Assembly (NCBI GenBank): GCA_948099385.1
Contig: CANUEZ040000191.1
Coordinates: 1,302,001 to 1,366,000 of the forward strand
Source: Fasciola hepatica
Lineage: Eukaryota; Platyhelminthes; Trematoda; Plagiorchiida; Fasciolidae
Reading direction: 5' to 3'
Length of the DNA: 64,000 nt
A program made the position numbers and the translations under genes. This document shows positions 14,834-26,099 of the stretch, in pieces (positions within the stretch are counted from its first letter, which is position 1; every line of letters starts with the position of its first letter). Below the pieces are notes generated by a model, which did no database searches, was not told where the DNA came from, and worked only from the letters and a program-made list of their open reading frames with translations.

Positions 14834-15680
14834 CTAAGTAAAACCAAGGCATTCCCTTATGAACAATCCACACAGATTGCTCATACAATGCAATAGAGCA
14901 GTAGCAGAGTAGATTTGTATAATATGATTCTCCATGCAGCTTGAACACTGAACTGACCATTGAAATTTATGGAAGCACTGTACAGCTGTTTGATCCGCTA
15001 AGGGAATCATGAGCATTGCACATGGACAGAGCCCAAACGGGGACACGAACAAGGGTTGGGGTGAACGAATGTCAGTCGAACATCCAAACCACAAGGCTAT
15101 CCGATATGGATCTCAACGCTTTGTTCAACATATACACTATATGATATAGCACAATCCCCAAATTGGCTTCGGATTCCGCTTTCGCTTTGAACGGTAACAA
15201 CCAAATTCTCGCACACCGATCCAATCCTATGTTCCATCACTTCTCCATTTATGGGCCTAAGTAAAACCAAGGCATTCCCTCATGAACAATCCACACAGAT
15301 TGCTCATACAATGCAATAGAGCAGTAGCAGAGAAGTTTTGGATAATATGATTCTCCATGCAGCTAGAACACTGAAATTACCTTTGAAATTTATGGAGGCA
15401 CTCTACAGCTGTTTGATCCGCTAAGGGAATCATGAGCGTTGCACATGGACAGAGCCCACTCGGAGACACGAACTAGGGTAGGGGTGAACGAATGTCAGTC
15501 GAACACCCAAACCACAAGGCTATCCGATATGGGTCTCAACGCTTTGTTCAACATATACAATACATGATATAGCACAATCCCCAAATTGGCTTCGGCTTTC
15601 GCTTTCGCTTTGAACGGTAACAACCAAATTCTCGCACACCGATCCAATCCTATGTTCCATCATTTCTCTATTTATGGGCC
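14834..15680. repeat. Two-unit duplication of about 13989-14834 (offset 845 bp)
   Basis: Shared markers at an offset of 845 bp include gcccaaacgg (14187 and 15032), cgaacatccaaacc, tatatgatatagc, gagaagttttg (14486 and 15331) and the cttacctttgaaatttatgg-type block (here aattacctttg). It has since diverged a little: cttcggattccg here against cttctgattccg, tttggataatatg against tttgtataatatg, and gagcgttgc at about 15435. Confidence 0.75.
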
Positions 15681-16022
15681 TAAGTAAAACCAAGGCATTC
15701 CCTTATGAACAATCCACACAGATTGCTCATACAATGCAATAGAGCAGTAGCAGAGTATATTTGTATAATATGACTCTCCATGCAGCTTGAACACTGAACT
15801 GACCATTGAGAATGATGGAAGCACTGTACAGCTGTTTGATCCGATAAGGAAATCATGAGCATTGCACATGGACATAGCCCACACGGGGACACGAACTAGG
15901 GTTGGGGTGAACGAATGTCAGTCGAACACCCAAACCACAAGGCTATCCGATATGGGTCTCAACGCTTTGTTCAACATATACACACATATACACACATATA
16001 CACAACATATACACTACACAAC
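15680..16022. repeat. Shortened 343-bp unit with a 10-bp microrepeat, copy 1
   Basis: About 120 bp of the usual unit (from the ctacatgatatag stretch to the end, including the ctttcg run and the CENP-B-like site) are missing. They are replaced by about 40 bp made of the decamer acatatacac. Three copies lie in a row at 15974-16003 and a fourth at 16005-16014, followed by tacacaa. The net loss is 80 bp. The decamer comes from the unit's own aacatatacac, so slippage plus deletion explains it without foreign DNA. Confidence 0.9.
15974..16014 (+). repeat. acatatacac decamer microrepeat, copy 1
   Basis: Four copies of acatatacac, with one extra a between the third and fourth, sit at the deletion junction of the shortened unit. 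The same structure lies exactly 1,612 bp downstream. Confidence 0.93.
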
Positions 16023-17291
16023 CTTAGTAAAACCAAGGCATTCCCTCATGAACAATCCACACAGATTGCTCATACAATGCAATAGAGCAGTAGCAGAGTA
16101 GATTTGTATAATATGATTCTCCATGCAGCTTGACCACTGAACTGACCATTGAAAATTATGGAAGCACTGTACAGCTATTTGATCCGCTAAGGGAATCATG
16201 AGAATTGCACATGGACAGAGCCCACTCGGAGACACGAACAAGGGTTGGGGTGAACGAATGTCAGTCGAAAACCCAAACCTCAAGGCTATCCCATATGGGA
16301 CTCAACGCCTTGTTCAACATATACACTACATGATATAGCACAATCCCCAAATTGGCTTCGGCTTTCGCTTTCGCTTTGAACGGTAACAACCAAATTCTCG
16401 CACACCGATCCAATCCTATGTTCCATCACTTCTCTATTTATGGGCCTAAGTTAAACCAAGGCATTCCCTTATGAACAATGCACACAGATTGCTCATACAA
16501 TGCAATAGAGCAGTAGCAGAGTAGATTTGTATAATATGATTCTCCATGCAGCTTGAACACTGAACTGACCATTGAAATTTATGGAAGCACTGTACAGCTG
16601 TTTGATCCGCTAAGGGAATCATGAGCATTGCACATGGACAGAGCCCACTCGGAGACACGAACAAGGGTTGGGGTGAACGAATGTCAGTCGAAAACCCAAA
16701 CCACAAGGCTATCCGATAAGTCTCACTACGCGTCCTTCAACATATACAATACATGATATAGCACAATCCCCAAATTGGCTTCGGCTTTCGCTTTCGCTTT
16801 GAACGGTAACAACCAAATTCTCGCACACCGATCCAATCCTATGTTCCATCATTTCTCTATTTATGGGCCTAAGTAAAACCAAGGCATTCCCTTATGAACA
16901 ATCCACACAGATTGCTCATACAATGCAATAGAGCAGTAGCAGAGTAGATTTGTATAATATGATTCTCCATGCAGCTTGAACACTGAACTGACCATTGAAA
17001 TTTATGGAAGCACTGTACAGCTGTTTGATCCGCTAAGGGAATCATGAGCATTGCACATGGACAGAGCCCACACGGGGACACGAACTAGGGTTGGGGTGAA
17101 CGAATGTCAGTCGAACACCCAAACCACAAGGCTATCCCATATGGGTCTCAACGCTTTGTTCAACATATACACTACATGATATAGCACAATCCCCAAATTG
17201 GCTTCGGCTTTCGCTTTCGCTTTGAACGGTAACAACCAAATTCTCGCACACCGATCCAATCCTATGTTCCATCATTTCTCTATTTATGGGC

Positions 17292-17634
17292 CTAAGTAAA
17301 ACCAAGGCATTCCCTTATGAACAATCCACACAGATTGCTCATACAATGCAATAGAGCAGTAGCAGAGTAGATTTGTATAATATGATTCTCCATGCAGCTT
17401 GAACACGGAACTGACCATTGAGAATGATGGAAGCACCGTACAGCTGTTTGATCCGCTAAGGGAATCATGAGCATTGCACATGGACATAGCCCACACGGGG
17501 ACACGAACTAGGGTTGGGGTGAACGAATGTCAGTCGAACACCCAAACCACAAGGCTATCCGATATGGGTCTCAACGCTTTGTTCAACATATACACACATA
17601 TACACACATATACACAACATATACACTACACAAC
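17292..17634. repeat. Shortened 343-bp unit with a 10-bp microrepeat, copy 2
   Basis: Same deletion junction and same microrepeat as 15680-16022, at an offset of 1,612 bp (four units minus 80 bp). The flanks share ttgagaatgatgg, ggacatagccc and the downstream acagctatttg, so the shortened unit was copied as part of a larger block (about 15.80-16.20 kb to 17.41-17.81 kb). The copies then diverged, for example gactctcc against gattctcc. Confidence 0.9.
17586..17626 (+). repeat. acatatacac decamer microrepeat, copy 2
   Basis: Same array of four decamers as at 15974-16014, including the extra a before the fourth copy. An independent origin is therefore very unlikely. Confidence 0.92.
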
Positions 17635-18059
17635 CTTAGTAAAACCAAGGCATTCCCTCATGAACAATCCACACAGATTGCTCATACAATGCAATAGAGC
17701 AGTAGCAGAGTAGATTTGTATAATATGATTCTCCATGCAGCTTGACCACTGAACTGACCATTGAAAATTATGGAAGCACTGTACAGCTATTTGATCCGCT
17801 AAGGGAATCATGAGCATTGCACATGGACAGAGCCCAAACGGGGACACGAACACGGGTTTGGGTGAACGAATGTCAGTCGAACACCCAAACCACAAGGCTA
17901 TCCGATATGGGTCTCAACGCTTTGTTCAACATATACACTACATGATATAGCACAATCCCCAAATTGGCTTCGGCTTTCGCTTTCGCTTTGAACGGTAACA
18001 ACCAAATTCTCGCACACCGATCCAATCCTATGTTCCATCACTTCTCTATTTATGGGCCT

Positions 18060-18950
18060 AAGTAAAACCAAGGCATTCCCTCATGAACAATCCACACAGA
18101 TTGCTCATACAATGCAATAGAGCAGTAGCAGAGTAGATTTGTATAATATGATTCTCCATGCAGCTTGAACACTGAACTGACCATTGAAATTTATGGAAGC
18201 ACTGTACAGCTGTTTGATCCGCTAAGGGAATCATGAGCATTGCACATGACAGAGCCCACTCGGAGACACGAACTAGGGTAGGGTTGAACGAATGTCAGTC
18301 GAAAACCCAAACCTCAAGGCTATCCCATATGGGACTCAACGCGTTGTTCAACATATACACTACATGATATAGCACAATCCCCAAATTGGCTTCGGCTTTC
18401 GCTTTCGCTTTGAACGGTAACAACCAAATTCTCGCACACCGATCCAATCCTATGTTCCATCACTTCTCTATTTATGGGCCTAAGTAAAACCAAGGCATTC
18501 CCTTATGAACAATCCACACAGATTGCTCATACAATGCAATAGAGCAGTAGCAGAGTAGATTTGTATAATATGATTCTCCATGCAGCTTGAACACGGAACT
18601 GACCATTGAAAATTATGGAAGCACTGTACAGCTGTTTGATCCGCTAAGGGAATCCTGAGCATTGCACATGGACAGAGCCCACTCGGAGACACGAACAAGG
18701 GTTGGGGTGATCGAATGTCAGTCGAAAACCCAAACCACAAGGCTATCCCATATGGGTCTCAACGCTTTGTTCAACATATACACTACATGATATAGCACAA
18801 TCCCCAAATTGGCTTCGGCTTTCGCTTTCGCTTTGAACGGTAACAACCAAATTCTCGCACACCGATCCAATCCTATGTTCCATCACTTCTCTATTTATGG
18901 GCCTAAGTAAAACCAAGGCATTCGCCTTATGAACAATCCCCACACAGATT
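18060..18950. repeat. Two-unit segment copied at 20177-21067 (offset 2,117 bp)
   Basis: Shared markers: the single-base deletion gcacatgacagagc (18244 and 20361), ctcaacgcgttgttc, ggtgatcgaatg, and the indel allele gcattcgccttatg with aatccccacac. Part of the block (gcgttgttc through ggtgatcg) appears a third time at about 22145-22530. The persistence of a 1-bp deletion in copies argues against coding. Confidence 0.8.
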
Positions 18951-20176
18951 GCTCATACAATGCAATAGAGCAGTAGCAGAGTAGATTTGTATAATATGAT
19001 TCTCCATGCAGCTTGAACACTGAACTGACCATTGCAAATTATGGAAGCACTGTACAGCTGTTTGATGCGCTAAGGGAATCATGTGCACTGCACATGGACA
19101 GAGCCCACACGGGAACACGACCAAGGTTTGGGGGGACCGAATGTCAGTCGAACACCTAAACCACAAGGTTATCCCATATGTGTCTCAAAGCTTTGTTCAA
19201 CATATACACTACATGATATAGCACAATCCCCAAATTTGCTTCGCCTTTCGCTTTCGCTTTGAACGGTAACAACCAAATTCTCGCACACCGATCCAATCCT
19301 ATGTTCCATCACTTCTCTATTTATGGGCCTAAGTAAAACCAAGGCATTCCCTTATGAACAATCCACACAGATTGCTCATACAATGCAATAGAGCAGTAGC
19401 AGAGTAGATTTGTATAATATGATTCTGCATGCAGCTTGAACACGGAACTGACCATTGAAAATTATGGAAGCACTGTACAGCTGTTTGATCCGCTAAGGGA
19501 ATCATGCGCATTGCACATGGACAGAGCCCACACGGGGACACGAACAAGGGTTGGGGTGAACGATTGTCAGTCGAACACCCAAACCACAAGGCTATCCCAT
19601 ATGGGTCTCAACGCTTTGTTCAACATATACAATACATGATATAGCACAATCCCCAAATTCGATTCGGCTTTCGCTTTCGCTTTGAACGGTAACAATCAAA
19701 ATCTCGCACACCGATCCAATCCTATGTTCCATCACTTCTCTATTTATGGGCCTAAGTAAAACCAAGGCATTCCCTTATGAACAATCCACACAGATTACTC
19801 ATACAATGCAATAGAGCAGTAGCAGAGTAGATTTGTATAATATGATTCTCCATGCAGCTTGAACACTGAACTGACCATTGAAAATGATGGAAGCACTGTA
19901 CAGCTGTTTGATCCGCTAAGGGAATCATGAGCATTGCACATGGACAGAGCCCACTCGGAGACACGAACAAGGGTTGGGGTGAACGATTGTCAGTCGAACA
20001 CCCAAACCACAAGGCTATCCGATATGGGTCTGAACGCATTGTACAACATATACAATACATGATATAGCACAATCTCCAAATTGGCTTCGGCTTTCGCTTT
20101 CGCTTTGAACGGTATCAATAAATTTCTCGCACACCGATCCAATCCTATGTTCCATCACTTCTCTATTTATGGGCCT

Positions 20177-21067
20177 AGGTAAAACCAAGGCATTCCCTTA
20201 TGAACAATCCACACAGATTGCTCATACAATGCAATAGAGCAGTAGCAGAGTAGATTTGTATAATATGATTCTCCATGCAGCTTGAACACTGAACTGACCA
20301 TTGAAAATTATGGAAGCACTGTACAGCTGTTTGATCCGCTAAGGGAATCATGAGCATTGCACATGACAGAGCCCACTCGGAGACACGAACTAGGGAAGGG
20401 GTGAACGATTGTCACCCGAACACCCAAACCACAAGGCTATCCCATATGGGACTCAACGCGTTGTTCAACATATACACTACATGATATAGCACAATCCCCA
20501 AATTGGCTTCGGCTTTCGCTTTCGCTTTGAACGGTAACAACCATATTCTCGCACACCGATCCAATCCTATGTTCCATCACTTCTCTATTTATGGGCCTAA
20601 GTAAAACCAAGGCATTCCCTTATGAACAATCCACACAGATTGCTCATACAATGCAATAGAGCAGTAGCAGAGTAGATTTGTATAATATGATTCTGCATGC
20701 AGCTTGAACACGGAACTGACCATTGAAAATTATGGAAGCACTGTACAGCTGTTTGATCCGCTAAGGGAATCATGAGCATTGCACATGGACAGAGCCCACT
20801 CGGAGACACGAACAAGGGTTGGGGTGATCGAATGTCAGTCGAAAACCCAAACCACAAGGCTATCCCATATGGGTCTCAACGCTTTGTTCAACATATACAC
20901 TACATGATATAGCACAATCCCTAAATTGGCTTCGGCTTTCGCTTTGACTTTGAACGGTCCCAACCAAATTCTCGCACACCGATCCAATCCTATGTTCCAT
21001 CACTTCTCTATTTATGGGCCTAAGTAAAACCAAGGCATTCGCCTTATGAACAATCCCCACACAGATT
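20177..21067. repeat. Copy of 18060-18950
   Basis: Carries the same rare markers at an offset of 2,117 bp (five units plus 2 bp). Differences such as gggaagggg for gggtagggt and gtcacccgaac for gtcagtcgaa show some age. Confidence 0.8.
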
Positions 21068-21399
21068 GCTCATACAATGCAATAGAGAAGTAGCAGAGTA
21101 GATTTGTATAATATGATTCTGCATGCAGCTTGACCACTGTACTGACCATTGAAAATTATGGAATCACTGTACAGTTGTTTGATCTGCTAAGGGAATCATG
21201 AGCATTGCACATGGACAGAGCCCACTCGGAGACACGAACAAGGGTAGGGGTGAACGAATGTCAGTCGAACACCCAAACCACAAGGCTATCCGATATGGGT
21301 CTCAACGCTTTGTTCAACATATACACTACATGATATAGCACAATCCCCCAAATTGGCTTCGGCTTTCGCTTTCGCTTTGAACGGTAACAACCAAATTCT

Positions 21400-22140
21400 C
21401 GCACACCGATCCAATCCTATGTTCCATCAATTCTCTTTTTATGGGCCTTAGTAAAACCAAGGCATTCCCTTATGAACAATGCACACAGATTGCTCATACA
21501 ATACAATAGAGCAGTAGCAGAGTAGATTTGTATAATATGATTCTCCATGCAGCTTGAACACTGAACTGACCATTGAAAATGATGGAAGCACTGTACAGCT
21601 GTTTGATCCGCTAAGGGAATCATGAGCATTGCACATGGACAGAGCCCACTCGGAGACACGAACAAGGGTTGGGGTGAACGAATGTCAGTCGAACACCCAA
21701 ACCACAAGGCTATCCCATATGGGTCTCAACGCTTTGTTCAACATATACACTACATGATATAGCACAATCCCCAAATTGGCTTCGGCTTTCGCTTTGACTT
21801 TGAACGGTCCCAAACAAATTCTCGCACAACGATCCAATCCTATGTTCCATCACTTCTCTATTTATGGGCCTAAGTAAAACCAAGGCATTCCCTTATGAAC
21901 AATCCACACAGATTGCTCATACAATGCAATAGAGCAGTAGCAGAGTAGATTTGTATAATATGATTCTCCATGCAGCTTGACCACTGTACTGACCATTGAA
22001 AATTATGGAAGCACTGTACAGTTGTTTGATCTGCTAAGGGAATCATGAGCATTGCACATGGACAGAGCCCACTCGGAGACACGAACAAGGGTAGGGGTGA
22101 ACGAATGTCAGTCGAAAACCCAAACCACAAGGCTATCCCA
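21400..22140. repeat. Three-unit period block, copy 1 (offset 1,269 bp)
   Basis: Shared with 22669-23409: catcaattctctttttatg, gcacacagattgctc, acaatacaatagag, the ctttgactttg and cggtcccaaac variants, and acagttgtttgatctgc. The ctttgactttg and cggtccc variant is confined to about 20.9-23.1 kb, so it arose and spread locally. Confidence 0.8.
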
Positions 22141-22668
22141 TATGGGACTCAACGCGTTGTTCAACATATACAATACATGATATAGCACAATCCCCAAATT
22201 GGCTTCGGCTTTCGCTTTCGCTTTGAACGGTAACAACCATATTCTCGCACACCGATCCAATCCTATGTTCCATCACTTCTCTATTTATGGGCCTAAGTAA
22301 AACCAAGGCATTCCCTTATGAACAATCCACACAGATTGCTCATACAATGCAATAGAGCAGTAGCAGAGTAGATTTGTATAATATGATTCTGCATGCAGCT
22401 TGAACACGGAACTGACCATTGAAAATTATGGAAGCACTGTACAGCTGTTTGATCCGCTAAGGGAATCATGAGCATTGCACATGGACAGAGCCCACTCGGA
22501 GACACGAACAAGGGTTGGGGTGATCGAATGTCAGTCGAAAACCCAAACCACAAGGCTATCCCATATGGGTCTCAACGCTTTGTTCAACATATACACTACA
22601 TGATATAGCACAATCCCCAAATTGGCTTCGGCTTTCGCTTTGACTTTGAACGGTCCCAACCAAATTCT

Positions 22669-23409
22669 CGCACACCGATCCAATCCTATGTTCCATCAAT
22701 TCTCTTTTTATGGGCCTTAGTAAAACCAAGGCATTCCCTTATGAACAATGCACACAGATTGCTCATACAATACAATAGAGCAGTAGCAGAGTAGATTTGT
22801 ATAATATGATTCTCCATGCAGCTTGAACACTGAACTGACCATTGAAAATGATGGAAGCACTGTACAGCTGTTTGATCCGCTAAGGGAATCATGAACATTG
22901 CACATGGACAGAGCCCACTCGGAGACACGAACAAGGGTTGGGGTGAACGAATGTCAGTCGAACACCCAAACCACAAGGCTATCCCATATGGGTCTCAACG
23001 CTTTGTTCAACATATACACTACATGATATAGCACAATCCCCAAATTGGCTTCGGCTTTCGCTTTGACTTTGAACGGTCCCAAACAAATTCTCGCACACCG
23101 ATCCAATCCTATGTTCCATCACTTCTCTATTTATGGGCCTAAGTAAAACCAAGGCATTCCCTTATGAACAATCCACACAGATTGCTCATACAATGCAATA
23201 GAGCAGTAGCAGAGTAGATTTGTATAATATGATTCTCCATGCAGCTTGACCACTGTACTGACCATTGAAAATTATGGAAGCACTGTACAGTTGTTTGATC
23301 TGCTAAGGGAATCATGAGCATTGCACATGGACAGAGCCCACTCGGAGACACGAACTAGGGTAGGGGTGAACGAATGTCAGTCGAAAACCCAAACCACAAG
23401 GCTATCCGA
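22669..23409. repeat. Three-unit period block, copy 2 (offset 1,269 bp)
   Basis: Repeats the marker set of 21400-22140. Small differences, such as atgaacattgc for atgagcattgc and cacaccg for cacaacg, separate the copies. Confidence 0.8.
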
Positions 23410-24840
23410 TATGGGTCTCAACGCTTTGTTCAACATATACACTACATGATATAGCACAATCCCCAAATTGGCTTCGGCTTTCGCTTTCGCTTAGAACGGT
23501 AACAACCAAATTCTCGCACACCGATCCAATCCTATGTTCCATCACTTCTCTATTTATGGGCCTTAGTAAAACCAAGGCATTCCCTTATGAACAATGCACA
23601 CAGATTGCTCATACAATACAATAGAGCAGTAGCAGAGTAGATTTGTATAATATGATTCTCCATGCAGCTTGAACACTGAACTGACCATTGAAAATTATGG
23701 AAGCACTGTACAGTTGTTTGATCTGCTAAGGGAATCATGAGCATTGCACATGGACAGAGCCCACTCGGAGACACGAACAAGGGTTGGGGTGATCGAATGT
23801 CAGTCGAAAACCCAAACCACAAGGCTATCCGATATGGGTCTCAACGCTTTGTTCAACATATACACTACATGATATAGCACAATCCCCAAATTGGCTTCGG
23901 CTTTCGCTTTCGCTTTGAACGGTAACAACCAAATTCTCGCACAACGATCCAATCCTATGTTCCATCACTTCTCTATTTATGGGCCTAAGTAAAACCAAGG
24001 TATTCCCTTATGAACAATCCACACAGATTGCTCATACAATGCAATAGAGCAGTAGCAGAGTAGATTTGTATAATATGATTCTCCATGCAGCTTGAACACT
24101 GAACTGCCCATTGAAAATTATGGAAGCACTGTACAGCTGTTTGATCCGCTAAGGGAATCATGAGCATTGCACATGGACAGAGCCCACACGGGGACACGAA
24201 CAAGGGTAGGGGTGAACGAATGTCAGTCGAACACCCAAACCACAAGGCTATCCGATATGGGTCTCAAAGCTTTGTTCAACATATACACTACATGATATAG
24301 CACAATCCCCAAATTTGCTTCGCCTTTCGCTTTCGCTTTGAACGGTAACAACCAAATTCTCGCACAACGATCCAATCCTATGTTCCATCACTTCTCTATT
24401 TATGGGCCTAAGTAAAACCAAGGTATTCCCTTATGAACAATCCACACAGATTGCTCATACAATGCAATAGAGCAGTAGCAGAGTAGATTTGTATAATATG
24501 ATTCTCCATGCAGCTTGAACACTGAACTGACCATTGAATATTATGGAAGCACTGTACAGCTGTTTGATCCGCTAAGGGAATCATGAACATTGCACATGGA
24601 AAGAGCCCACTCGGAGACACGAACTAGGGTAGGGGTGAACGAATGTCAGTCGAAAACCCAAACCACAATGCTATCCCATATGGGACTCAACGCTTTGTTC
24701 AACATATACACTACATGATATAGCACAATCCCCAAATTGGCTTCGGCTTTCGCTTTCGCTTTGAACGGTAACAACCGAATTCTCGCACACCGATCCAATC
24801 CTACGTTTCATCACTTCTCTATTTATGGGCCTTAGTAAAA

Positions 24841-25259
24841 CCAAGGCATTCCCTTATGAACAATCCACACAGATTACTCATACAATGCAATAGAGCAGTA
24901 TTAGTGGGAGTTGTTTAATATGATTCTCAACGCAGGTTGACCACTGTACTGACCATTGAAAATTATGGAAGCACTGTACAGCTGTTTGATCCGCTAAGGG
25001 AATCATGAGCATTGCACATGGACAGAGCCCACTCGGAGACACGAACAAGGGTTGGGGTGAAAGAATGTCAGTCGAACACCCAAACCACAAGTTTATCCAT
25101 AAGGGTCTCAACGCTTTGTTCAACATATACACTACACGATATAGCACAATCCCCAAATTGGCTTCGGCTTTCGTATTCGCTTTGAACGGTAACAACCAAA
25201 TTCTCGCACACCGATCCAATCCTATGTTCCATCACTTCTCTATTTATGGGCCTAAGTAA
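24841..25259. repeat. Divergent unit with gcagtattagtgggagttg block
   Basis: Near 24896-24940 the usual gcagtagcagagtagatttg is replaced by gcagtattagtgggagttg, followed by ttctcaacgcaggttg. A related block, gcaatattagagggagttg, lies at about 42674. The substitutions are clustered, which suggests a conversion tract or an older unit type. The next stretch carries tttatccataaggg. Confidence 0.75.
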
Positions 25260-25676
25260 AACCAAGGCATTCGCCTTATGAACAATCCCCACACAGATTG
25301 CTCATACAATGCAATAGAGCAGTAGCAGAGTAGATTTGTATAATATGATTCTGCATGCAGCTTGACCACTGTACTGACCATTGAAAATTATGGAAGCACT
25401 GTACAGCTGTTTGATCTGCTAAGGGAATCATGAGCATTGCACATGGACAGAGCCCACTCGGAGACACGAACTAGGGTAGGGGTGAACGAATGTCAGTCGA
25501 ACACCCAAACCACAAGGCTATCCGATATGGGTCTCAACGCTTTGTTCAACATATACACTACATGATATAGCACAATCCCCAAATTGGCTTCGGCTTTCGC
25601 TTTCCTTTCAACGGTAACAACCGAATTCTCGCACACCGATCCAATCCTATGTTCCATCACTTCTCTATTTATGGGC

Positions 25677-25937
25677 CTAAGTAAAACCAAGGCATTCCCT
25701 TATGAACAATCCACACAGATTGCTCATACAATGCAATAGAGCAGTAGCAGAGTAGATTTGTATAATATGATTCTCCATGCAGCTTGAACACTGAACTGAC
25801 CATTGAAAATTATGGAAGCACTGTACAGCTGTTTGATCCGCTAAGGGAATCATGAGCATTGCACATGGACAGAGCCCACACGGGGACACGAACAAGGGTT
25901 GGGGTGAACGAATGTCAGTCGAACACCCAAACCACAA
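25677..25937 (-). other. Recurrent 86-codon open frame of the unit, judged non-coding
   Basis: A minus-strand frame of 86 codons is open in most units and ends at TAG, which lies across the cta of ggcctaagt. It recurs because the units are similar and 423 is a multiple of three. Units with ccttagt turn the TAG into AAG and read on to 90-130 codons (for example 62792-63184). A second minus-strand frame opens wherever aaaatgatgg replaces aaaattatgg, and a plus-strand frame opens in the tttatccata variants. Indels of 1 and 2 bp break the frame and have been amplified. The product would be cysteine-rich with no domain I recognise. Translation is unlikely. Confidence 0.75.
25821..25828. other. Conserved 8-bp palindrome ctgtacag in the unit
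   Basis: The perfect palindrome ctgtacag, overlapping tgtaca and followed by cagctg in most units, is one of the steadier points of the repeat. Variants that break it are few: actacacag at about 8637, actatacag at about 39370, 44870 and 46138, and cacagtacacctg at about 40215 and 46983. It would give a regular 423-bp ladder with a cutter of TGTACA. Confidence 0.6.
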
Positions 25938-25942
25938 GGCTA

Positions 25943-25954
25943 TCCGATATGGGT
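25943..25954. other. Biallelic palindrome site of the unit (tccgatatgggt example)
   Basis: Units alternate here between a broken form (ccgatatggg) and a perfect palindrome (cccatatggg, containing CATATG). A third form adds a following a to give the 12-bp perfect palindrome tcccatatggga, for example at 10028-10039. The three forms occur throughout the array and help trace duplicated blocks. No function can be read from this. Confidence 0.7.
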
Positions 25955-26015
25955 CTCAACGCTTTGTTCAACATATACACTACATGATATAGCACAATCC
26001 CCAAATTGGCTTCGG

Positions 26016-26031
26016 CTTTCGCTTTCGCTTT
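26016..26031 (+). repeat. Internal ctttcg microrepeat (one example; in most units)
   Basis: Each unit contains the run ctttcgctttcgcttt, about two and a half copies of a 6-bp motif. It is a hotspot of variation: one 6-bp copy is lost at 7991-8000; ctttcctttcaac replaces it at about 11383, 13496 and 25604; ctttgactttg replaces it at about 20941, 21791, 22641 and 23056; and ggattccgc variants occur at about 1219, 5450, 15170, 61569 and 63686. Confidence 0.8.
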
Positions 26032-26039
26032 GAACGGTA
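26023..26039 (+). other. CENP-B-box-like 17-mer (one example; present in most units)
   Basis: The site reads tttcgctttgaacggta. Against the mammalian CENP-B box consensus it matches 12 of 17 positions with the correct spacing. Of the nine positions regarded as essential (TTCG, A, CGGG) it matches seven; the central A is G and the last G is T. The same 17-mer sits at unit position 347-363 in most of the array. It may be a chance match in a pyrimidine-rich stretch. Binding by any CENP-B-like or pogo-transposase-derived protein is unproven. Confidence 0.3.
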
Positions 26040-26099
26040 ACAACCGAATTCTCGCACACCGATCCAATCCTATGTTCCATCACTTCTCTTTTTATGGGC

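Larger units (their letters stand above)
25677..26099. repeat. Representative near-consensus 423-bp unit
   Basis: This unit carries the commonest base at most variable sites and is exactly 423 bp. Landmarks within it: gtataatatga near unit position 83; the palindrome ctgtacag at 145-152, followed by a cagctg site; the variable palindrome site tccgatatgggt at 267-278; the pyrimidine-rich ctttcg microrepeat at about 340-355; and a CENP-B-box-like 17-mer at 347-363. I see no long internal duplication, so 423 bp appears to be the basic unit rather than a multimer of something smaller. Confidence 0.9.

Noticed and set aside
15974..16014. Insertion of a foreign element at the decamer microrepeat
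   Set aside because: The decamer acatatacac is present once in every ordinary unit (within aacatatacac), there is no target-site duplication, and the unit is net shorter. Slippage with deletion explains it.
25005..25259. Plus-strand open frame of 84 codons (also at 28817-29071 and shorter at 12534, 14647 and 43267)
   Set aside because: Opened by the tttatccata variant in a few units only. It is closed in most units, and the sequence is the same satellite read in another frame.
25890..25910. G-rich stretch agggttggggtg as a telomere-like or G-quadruplex element
   Set aside because: Only two G-runs per unit, separated from the next by about 400 bp. This is not a telomeric array and cannot form an intramolecular four-run quadruplex locally.
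25895..25945. RNA polymerase III A-box and B-box-like motifs on the minus strand (tagccttgtggt and tgttcgactg)
   Set aside because: Both are partial matches, and they lie only about 16 bp apart, too close for a tRNA-type promoter. There is no tRNA fold. A tRNA-derived SINE origin is not supported.
25677..26099. 423-bp unit as a trimer of a 141-bp ancestral repeat
   Set aside because: Comparing the three thirds by eye shows no convincing similarity. Only the 6-bp ctttcg microrepeat is repeated inside the unit.
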